64,000 nucleotides of DNA. Source: Simplicispira lacusdiani (lineage in GTDB: Bacteria > Pseudomonadota > Gammaproteobacteria > Burkholderiales > Burkholderiaceae_C). The stretch lies in contig NZ_QXGR01000006.1 in NCBI RefSeq assembly GCF_003604195.1, positions 186,001 to 250,000 on the forward strand. Direction: 5' to 3'. A program made the translations under genes and the position numbers. The notes beneath the pieces were generated by a model. The model made no database searches, had not been told where the DNA came from, and worked only from the letters and a program-made list of their open reading frames with translations. Shown here piece by piece: positions 58,279 through 64,000 of the stretch. Each line of letters opens with the position of its first letter. The stretch's first letter is position 1.

Positions 58279-61035
58279 ATGCAAGCATCCGCTCCGTCGC
58301 CGTTGAAACTCCAACCCGCGGCCCCCAGCGGGTGGCGCAGGCCCGGGCGCGTGGCGGTCCTGATCACCATTTTCCTGCTGTGCCTGACCTTCGTTCACTG
58401 GCGCACCGAGATCGAGAAAGCGCACAGCCGCAAGCAGCAAGCCTTCGCCCTGGCGGCGGACCGGATCGCCTACAGCCTGAAGAACCGCATGGACACCTAC
58501 CAGATGGTGCTGCGCGGGGTGAAGGGCTACCACGATGGCTCGGAGCAAATCGATGCCGACGAATTCCAAGCTTACGTGGGCGCGCTCGACCTGCAGCAAA
58601 CCCTGCCTGGGCTGCAGGGCGTGGCCTACATCAAGCGCCTGCCCCGGGAGCAGTTGCAGACCCATGTGCAGATGGCACGCATGCAGGGGAATGCGCAATA
58701 CCGCGTCTGGCCCGAGGGGGAGCGGCCGGCTTACTTTCCCATCACCCACATCGAGCCGTCCACCGAGGTCAACAAGCGGGTCGTGGGGTTCGATGTCGGG
58801 ACCCTGCCAGGAGCCCTGGAAGCCTTGGAACGCGCCCGCGACCGTGGTGAACCCGCGCTCACGGAGGCCATCGCCCTGCGGCAGTTCAATGATCCCACGG
58901 AGCGCAAGGGCCTGGTCATGTACGTCCCGCTGTATCAGGGCGGCAACACGCCCGTGACCGTGCAGGAGCGCCAACGCCTGCTGGAGGGGTGGGTTTCGGC
59001 GCCCTTTCGCATGAGGGATCTGCTGCTGGGCATGCGCCAGCAGCTGGACAGCGACGTCGATCTGTCCATTCACGACGGTCCCGCGAGCGACCCCGCCAAT
59101 CGCCTGACCGAAGCCGTTGATGTGCTCGCCACCCCCTTGCAGGAAACACGGTGGATCGACATCGGAGGCCGGCGGTGGACGCTGGTCATGCGGGCGCTGC
59201 CGGGTTTCGACGCCCGCCTGCAGGACACCGGGCCCGGGTTGGTGGCCCTGATGGGCATGGTTCTGAGCGTGCTCGTGGGCGGTATGGCCTGGATTCTGGC
59301 GACCGCGCGCGAGCGCGCCATGGCGCTGGCCATGCGCATGACCGAGACCTTGCGGACGACCAGCAACGACCTCGAAAGCACGCTCAATGCCATTCCAGAC
59401 CTGCTGTTCGAGCTGGACCCCGAGGGCCGCATCTGCCACTTCCGGCCTGGGGGCGCCGATGTGCTGCAAGCCCCCGCGCAGATGTTCGTCGGACGCTTGC
59501 TGCAAGACGTCGTGGGCCCCGAAGCCGCCTCGGGCTGCCGTGCCGCGCTGGAGGCGGCCCAGCGCACAGGCCATTCCACCGGCCAGCAATTCCGGCTGGA
59601 GCTGGGACCGATGACCCGCTGGTTCGAACTGTCCATCGCGCGCAAGGCGGGTGAACAGCCTGGCCAAGTGCCTCGTCTCATCGCCTTGTCGCGCGATATC
59701 ACCGAGCGCAAGCAGTCCGAGGCGCGCACACACCAGCTGGCATATTTCGACACGCTGACCAGCCTGCCCAACCGCCGCATGCTGCTCGACCGGCTCGACA
59801 ATGCGCTGGCCTGGGCACGCAACTCGGGCCAGGTCGGCGCGTTGCTGTTCATCGATCTGGACAACTTCAAGCAGATCAACGATGCGCGGGGACACACCTT
59901 GGGGGACGGGCTGCTGCTGCAGGTCTCGCAGCGCCTGAGCGGCCTGATCCGCCCCGGCGATACCGTGGCGCGCCTGGGCGGGGATGAATTCGTGCTGCTG
60001 ATCAATGAAATCGGGACCGACCTTGAAAGCGCGGGCCGCCAGGCCCTGCTTGCGGGCGAGCAGGTGCGCGTTACGCTGGAGGCGCCCTACAGCATCAAGG
60101 CCCATGCCTACGGCAGCACCGCGAGCATTGGCATCACGCTGTTCCCCAAACGCTCCGAAGGTATCGAGGATCTGCTGCGCGAAGCCGACACGGCCATGTA
60201 CCGCGCCAAGGATCTGGGGCGCAACCGCATCTGCTTTTACGAGGAAGCCATGCAGGCCGACGTGCAGGAGCGCCTGGCCCTGGAACAAGACCTGAAAAAG
60301 GCGATGGCCACCGGTGAATTGGCTGCCTACCTCCAGCCCCAGGTGCGGCCCGATGGCACCGTGGTGGGGGGCGAACTGCTGATGCGCTGGAGCCATCCGG
60401 TGCGCGGCAGCGTGCCACCCTCGCGTTTCATCCCGGTGGCCGAGTCCTCGGGCCTGATTTTGCGCATGGGCGACTGGATGCTGCAGCAGGCCTGCGAGAC
60501 GCTCGCGCGACTGCAATCGGCGCAGCGCCTGGTGTCCCTGTCGGTGAACGTGAGCCAGCGCCAGTTTCGCCAGGACGACTTTGTCGAGCGCCTGCGCGCC
60601 ATGCTGGAGCTGACTGGCGCTCCGCCCGGATTCCTGGTCCTGGAAGTGACCGAAAGCCTGCTGATCGAGGATCTGGACAACACCATCGCCCGCATGACCG
60701 AGCTGGTGCGCATGGGCCTGAGGTTCTCCATCGATGACTTCGGCACCGGCTATTCCAGCCTGGCCTACCTCAAGCGCCTGCCGCTGTATGAACTCAAGAT
60801 CGACCGCAGTTTCGTGCAGGACACGCCGGACGACCCGAACGACACGGCCATCGTCCAGTCCATCCTGTCGGTGGCGCGCCACCTCAGGCTGCATGTGGTG
60901 GCCGAAGGGGTGGAGACGCGCGCGCAGGCCGACTTCCTGACCGCCAGCCACTGCGACTGCCTGCAGGGCTATCTGTTCGGCCGCCCAGAGCCCCTGGCGG
61001 GGTGGTTGCGGCGGTTCCTGGAGTCGCCCCGCTGA
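58279..61035 (+). CDS. CHASE-PAS-GGDEF-EAL cyclic-di-GMP turnover protein
   Basis: 918 residues. TM1 near residues 24-40, a periplasmic CHASE domain (GVAYIKRLPREQ...), TM2 (LVALMGMVLSVLVGGMAWIL), PAS, GGDEF with intact GGDEF at 567-571, and a C-terminal EAL domain. The EAL motif is ELL (Glu699) and Asp819-Asp820 in IDDFGTGYSS are present, as is AEGVET, so both activities may remain. A membrane sensor that makes and/or breaks c-di-GMP. The ATG at 58279 was chosen; the frame upstream overlaps the divergent cheW leader. Confidence 0.94.
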   Translation: MQASAPSPLKLQPAAPSGWRRPGRVAVLITIFLLCLTFVHWRTEIEKAHSRKQQAFALAADRIAYSLKNRMDTYQMVLRGVKGYHDGSEQIDADEFQAYVGALDLQQTLPGLQGVAYIKRLPREQLQTHVQMARMQGNAQYRVWPEGERPAYFPITHIEPSTEVNKRVVGFDVGTLPGALEALERARDRGEPALTEAIALRQFNDPTERKGLVMYVPLYQGGNTPVTVQERQRLLEGWVSAPFRMRDLLLGMRQQLDSDVDLSIHDGPASDPANRLTEAVDVLATPLQETRWIDIGGRRWTLVMRALPGFDARLQDTGPGLVALMGMVLSVLVGGMAWILATARERAMALAMRMTETLRTTSNDLESTLNAIPDLLFELDPEGRICHFRPGGADVLQAPAQMFVGRLLQDVVGPEAASGCRAALEAAQRTGHSTGQQFRLELGPMTRWFELSIARKAGEQPGQVPRLIALSRDITERKQSEARTHQLAYFDTLTSLPNRRMLLDRLDNALAWARNSGQVGALLFIDLDNFKQINDARGHTLGDGLLLQVSQRLSGLIRPGDTVARLGGDEFVLLINEIGTDLESAGRQALLAGEQVRVTLEAPYSIKAHAYGSTASIGITLFPKRSEGIEDLLREADTAMYRAKDLGRNRICFYEEAMQADVQERLALEQDLKKAMATGELAAYLQPQVRPDGTVVGGELLMRWSHPVRGSVPPSRFIPVAESSGLILRMGDWMLQQACETLARLQSAQRLVSLSVNVSQRQFRQDDFVERLRAMLELTGAPPGFLVLEVTESLLIEDLDNTIARMTELVRMGLRFSIDDFGTGYSSLAYLKRLPLYELKIDRSFVQDTPDDPNDTAIVQSILSVARHLRLHVVAEGVETRAQADFLTASHCDCLQGYLFGRPEPLAGWLRRFLESPR

Positions 61036-61140
61036 CGACCGGGCGGGGCCACCCGGCACGATTCCAGCCATCCTTGCCGCAATTGCGGTATACCGGCGCA
61101 TCCGCTTCGCAAGACCCCGGCCTCTCCAGAAAGCCCCTCC

Positions 61141-62247
61141 ATGCCATCGCTTGACTTCGAGCAGGAAGAAACCCGGTTTCTATCCTTTCACGCCCGGCAC
61201 CTCCAGGAACTGCAGACCGCCTGCTCTGCCTTCGTGGCGCTGGTGGCGGGGCAACTGGCGTGCCATGGGCAGGTGGAAGTCTCCAAGATCGAAGGCCGCG
61301 TGAAGGACGGCGAGGAATGCGTGCGCAAGTTCTCCCGCAAATACCGCGCGGCACTGGAGGAAAGCGGCACGCCCTACGAGATCCGCCACTACATCAGCGA
61401 TCTGATCGGCGTGCGGGTGGTCTGCCTCTACGAGGACGAGCTGGAAAAGGTGGCCGAGGCCATGAAGGCCCTGTTCGAGGTGATCGAGGTGACCGACAAA
61501 GTCAGCGCCGTCGAGGGCACGGAGGCATCGTTCGGCTACAAGGGCCTGCACCTGGATCTGCGGCTCAACGCCTCCCATTGCGCACAACCCGCCCACGCGG
61601 TCATGGCCCCCTGGCCCATCGAACTGCAGATCCGGACCATCATCCAGGACTCCTGGAGCGTGCTGGACCACAAAATCAAGTACAAGAAGGCCATTCCCGG
61701 GCCGCTCAAGCGGCGCATCAATGTACTGGCCGCGCTGTTCGAACTGGCCGACCGGGAGTTCCGGCAGATCCGCGATGAAACCGAGGCGGAACTGCTCAAG
61801 GCGCCAGATGACTCCGACGAAGAGTCCGCCACCGGCACCGAAACCCAGCCCACGCTCCAGGTGTCGGCCCTGGGCGGGCTCAACGCCTTCACGTTTCTCA
61901 AGATCGCCAACCACTTTTTCAAGGATTTCACGTTCGAGGCCCACAAGGTGGACAGCTTCGTCGATGACATCAATGCCTGGGCGCCCGGCATCACCCGCGC
62001 GCGCTTCAATACCCTCCTGCGGCACACGATCGGCATCGTCAAGCGCTACAAGCAGCATGCCGAGGAGCAAAAGCCGAACGGGAAATTCAATCCCTACACG
62101 GTCATCCGCCATTGCCTCTATCTCAGCGACAGGCAACTGTTCAACCAGGCGCTGCGCAAGGCGTCCCGCACACCCTTCGACGCCTGGCTGGACAGCCAAG
62201 GCGTTGCATCGCCGCCCTTCAAGAATTCAGATAAAAAACCGTCATAA
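61141..62247 (+). CDS. RelA/SpoT-domain protein (small alarmone synthetase-like)
   Basis: 368 residues. The synthetase domain shows EGRVKDGEECVRKF, DLIGVRVVCLYEDELEKV, SFGYKGLHLDLRL and the catalytic ELQIRTIIQDSWSVLDHKIKYK. There is no HD hydrolase, TGS or ACT domain. It is longer than classic small alarmone synthetases, with a helical C-terminal extension of about 150 residues that I do not recognise. It should make (p)ppGpp or a related nucleotide. The final codons and stop overlap a repeat copy. phaZ follows. Confidence 0.88.
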   Translation: MPSLDFEQEETRFLSFHARHLQELQTACSAFVALVAGQLACHGQVEVSKIEGRVKDGEECVRKFSRKYRAALEESGTPYEIRHYISDLIGVRVVCLYEDELEKVAEAMKALFEVIEVTDKVSAVEGTEASFGYKGLHLDLRLNASHCAQPAHAVMAPWPIELQIRTIIQDSWSVLDHKIKYKKAIPGPLKRRINVLAALFELADREFRQIRDETEAELLKAPDDSDEESATGTETQPTLQVSALGGLNAFTFLKIANHFFKDFTFEAHKVDSFVDDINAWAPGITRARFNTLLRHTIGIVKRYKQHAEEQKPNGKFNPYTVIRHCLYLSDRQLFNQALRKASRTPFDAWLDSQGVASPPFKNSDKKPS

Positions 62248-62288
62248 GCCAATCTGGAATTGCGCCAAATGCTATATATTAAATAGCA
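62230..62288 (+). repeat. Degenerate interspersed repeat at the end of the alarmone synthetase gene
   Basis: Forward copy with weak left arm: GATAAAAAACCGTCATAAGCC, then GCGCCAAATGCTATATATT and ATAGC. The right part matches the copy at 16671-16740. The last codons and stop of the synthetase lie inside it. Confidence 0.5.
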
Positions 62289-62370
62289 AAAACCGCCCTC
62301 GCGCACTGTCGCGCACGCGACCTCTTCTTGGTATTTTCACCGCCTGCAGCCGTAACAAATTGCTGTTATA

Positions 62371-62381
62371 TTGCACTGCAA
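62371..62381 (+). promoter_or_regulatory. Palindrome TTGCACTGCAA upstream of phaZ (PhaR-like site)
   Basis: Perfect TTGCA-C-TGCAA dyad 18 nt before the phaZ start, next to an AT-rich TTATAT that could be a -10. TGCA-rich dyads of this kind are known targets of the PHB regulator PhaR in Burkholderiales; binding here is inference. Confidence 0.5.
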
Positions 62382-62398
62382 CATTTCGGATTCCGCCC

Positions 62399-63733
62399 AT
62401 GCTCTACCAGATCTACGAAACCCAGCGCTCCTTCATGGAACCCTTTGCGGACTTCGCGCTGGCCGCCTCCAAGCTCTACAGCAACCCTTCATCGCCGCTG
62501 CAGAAAATGCCCCTGGCGCAGCGCATGTCGGCCGGCTACGACCTGATCTACCGCCTGGGCAAGGACTACGAGAAGCCCGAGTTCGGCATCAAGACCGTGC
62601 CGGTCGGCAGCGTGGACGTGGCCATCCACGAGCGCGTGGAGGTCGACAAGCCCTTCTGCGAGCTGCGCCGCTTCAAGCGCTTCTCGGACGATCCGAAAAC
62701 GCTGGAAAAGCTCAAGGCCCAGCCCGTGGTGCTGATCGTGGCGCCCCTGTCGGGCCACTACGCCACGCTGCTGCGCGACACCGTGCGCTCCATGCTCGGC
62801 GACCACAAGGTCTATATCACCGACTGGAAGAATGCCCGCATGGTGCCGCTGTCCGAGGGTGAATTCCACCTGGACGACTACGTCAACTACGTGCAGGAAT
62901 TCATCCGCCATCTGCAGTCGGTCTACGGCAACTGCCACGTCATCAGCGTCTGCCAACCCACCGTGCCGGTGCTGGCCGCCGTGTCGCTGATGGCCAGCCG
63001 GGGCGAGACCACGCCGTTGTCGATGACCATGATGGGCGGCCCGATCGACGCGCGCAAATCGCCCACGGCCGTGAACAACCTGGCCAACGAGCGCAGCTTC
63101 GAGTGGTTCGAGAACAACGTGATCTACCGCGTGCCGGGCAACTTCCCCGGTGCCGGGCGGCGCGTGTACCCCGGCTTCCTGCAGCACGCGGGCTTCGTGG
63201 CCATGAACCCCGACCGCCACGCGGTGAACCACTACGACTACTTCAAGAACCTCATCAAGGGCGACGACAACAGCACCGAGGCGCACCGCAAGTTCTACGA
63301 CGAGTACAACGCCGTGCTCGACATGGACGCCGACTACTACCTCGAAACCATCCACACGGTGTTCCAGGAGTTCAAGCTGGTGAACGGCACCTGGGACGTG
63401 CGCTCGCCAGAGGGCAAGCTCGAACGCGTGCGCCCGCAGGACATCACCCAGGGCGCCCTGCTGACCGTCGAGGGCGAGCTGGACGATATTTCGGGCGCCG
63501 GCCAGACACGCGCGGCGCACGATCTGTGCAGCGGCCTGCCCGGCAAGGAGCAGCGCCACCTGGAAGCCAAGGGCGCGGGCCACTATGGCATCTTCAGCGG
63601 CCGGCGCTGGCGCGAGGAGGTCTATCCCCTGGTGCGCGCCTTCATTCTGGAACACCAGCAGCAACAGCCGGCCAAGGCTCTGGCCCCCTCGGTGCCCGCC
63701 ACCAAGCGCCCTGCCCGCGCCAAGGCGGTCTGA
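62399..63733 (+). CDS. phaZ: Intracellular polyhydroxybutyrate depolymerase
   Basis: 444 residues, no signal peptide. Alpha/beta hydrolase of the PhaZ1 type with a cysteine nucleophile, Cys185 in [11 protein letters not shown], where lipases have Ser. Supporting motifs: [45 protein letters not shown] and the late [19 protein letters not shown] with the catalytic His. It breaks down stored PHB granules. It follows the alarmone synthetase by 150 bp. Confidence 0.95.
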   Translation: MLYQIYETQRSFMEPFADFALAASKLYSNPSSPLQKMPLAQRMSAGYDLIYRLGKDYEKPEFGIKTVPVGSVDVAIHERVEVDKPFCELRRFKRFSDDPKTLEKLKAQPVVLIVAPLSGHYATLLRDTVRSMLGDHKVYITDWKNARMVPLSEGEFHLDDYVNYVQEFIRHLQSVYGNCHVISVCQPTVPVLAAVSLMASRGETTPLSMTMMGGPIDARKSPTAVNNLANERSFEWFENNVIYRVPGNFPGAGRRVYPGFLQHAGFVAMNPDRHAVNHYDYFKNLIKGDDNSTEAHRKFYDEYNAVLDMDADYYLETIHTVFQEFKLVNGTWDVRSPEGKLERVRPQDITQGALLTVEGELDDISGAGQTRAAHDLCSGLPGKEQRHLEAKGAGHYGIFSGRRWREEVYPLVRAFILEHQQQQPAKALAPSVPATKRPARAKAV

Positions 63734-63741
63734 CCCCGGAA

Positions 63742-64000
63742 ATGCCACGGCAGGAGGATCTGGCGGACCGCATCGACGCGGCCCTGCCCCAGACCCAGTG
63801 CACGCGTTGCGGCTACCCCGACTGCGCCGCCTACGCGCGCGCCATCGCCCAGGGCGAGGCGGGCATTGACCAATGCCCGCCCGGCGGCGAGGACGGCGTG
63901 CGCAGGCTGGCCGCGCTCACCGGCCTGCCCGCGCGGCCGCTCAACACCCAGCACGGCGCGGAAGGCCCGCGCGGCGTGGCGCTGATCGACGAGAACTGGT
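63742..64000 (+). CDS. Electron transport complex subunit RnfB/RsxB, 3' truncated by window
   Basis: 86 residues visible. The 4Fe-4S (Fer4_21/RnfB) motif [26 protein letters not shown] has Cys20, Cys23, Cys28 and Cys45, and [17 protein letters not shown] leads toward the two ferredoxin domains that would follow. The short betaproteobacterial form lacks the N-terminal TM helix. The gene starts 9 nt after phaZ. Partner rnf genes are outside the window. Confidence 0.9.
   Translation, partial: MPRQEDLADRIDAALPQTQCTRCGYPDCAAYARAIAQGEAGIDQCPPGGEDGVRRLAALTGLPARPLNTQHGAEGPRGVALIDENW

Overview
This window is chromosomal DNA from a high-GC betaproteobacterium, most likely a member of the Comamonadaceae (Acidovorax-like). 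The evidence is the GC-rich coding style, an intracellular PHB depolymerase, a biotin carboxylase/VOC epimerase pair, and at least ten copies of a dispersed palindromic repeat (arms GGCnnCCAGCGC and GCGCnAGCAGCTAT) that I recognise from this family. The genus is inference. Gene density is high and most genes sit in short operons with 4-nt ATGA overlaps. No rRNA, CRISPR array, complete insertion sequence or prophage is visible.

Layout. 1-4 kb: 3' part of an acyl-CoA carboxylase alpha subunit, a VOC (methylmalonyl-CoA epimerase-like) gene, and bioB. 4-9 kb (minus): HD-GYP response regulator, hybrid histidine kinase and a periplasmic molybdopterin-fold protein in one operon. 9-10.8 kb: a thiol/persulfide-type set (two DUF2892 membrane proteins, rhodanese, OsmC) divergent from an ArsR-family regulator. 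11-13.8 kb: MarR regulator divergent from thioesterase-gloA, then a diguanylate cyclase. 14-16.7 kb: an MCE (Mla-type) lipid transport operon without a local ATPase. 16.7-19.9 kb: MerR regulator/CDF metal exporter with a clear operator, then envelope proteins and a DUF411 protein. 19.9-30.5 kb: P1 peptidase, TAXI-type binding protein, DUF1631, EttA, RhlE, M14 peptidase lipoprotein.

30.6-33.8 kb is the accessory part: tRNA-Arg(UCU), an AT-rich non-coding stretch, ThpR, a small protein, then an AT-rich two-TM membrane protein followed by a well-formed integron attC site, which together look like one gene cassette with no integrase in the window. Next comes a divergent unit. A CarH/LitR-type B12-binding MerR regulator (minus) faces an eight-gene, tightly packed plus-strand operon (34.9-42.0 kb): FAD oxidoreductase, DUF1365, CFA-synthase-like methyltransferase, chalcone-isomerase-fold protein, MFS/GPH transporter, DUF3833 lipoprotein, SDR and a frameshifted NTF2-like gene. 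Inverted repeats of the form TTGTC-n3-GACAA lie between them. This is best read as a light-regulated (photo-oxidative) membrane-lipid modification operon.

42-64 kb is mostly housekeeping: tRNA-Lys, tcdA-cpoB-pal-tolB, an MsbA-type exporter, ankyrin protein-TatD-PilZ-holB-tmk-mltG, ygfZ, dusA, an MFS gene, a chemoreceptor with cheW, a CHASE-PAS-GGDEF-EAL protein, a RelA/SpoT-domain alarmone synthetase, phaZ, and the start of rnfB/rsxB cut by the window end.

The three points most worth a second look are the B12-regulated lipid operon, copies of the interspersed repeat read in frame as protein (biotin carboxylase, YgfZ, and the N-terminus of the chalcone-isomerase-like protein), and the lone attC cassette.
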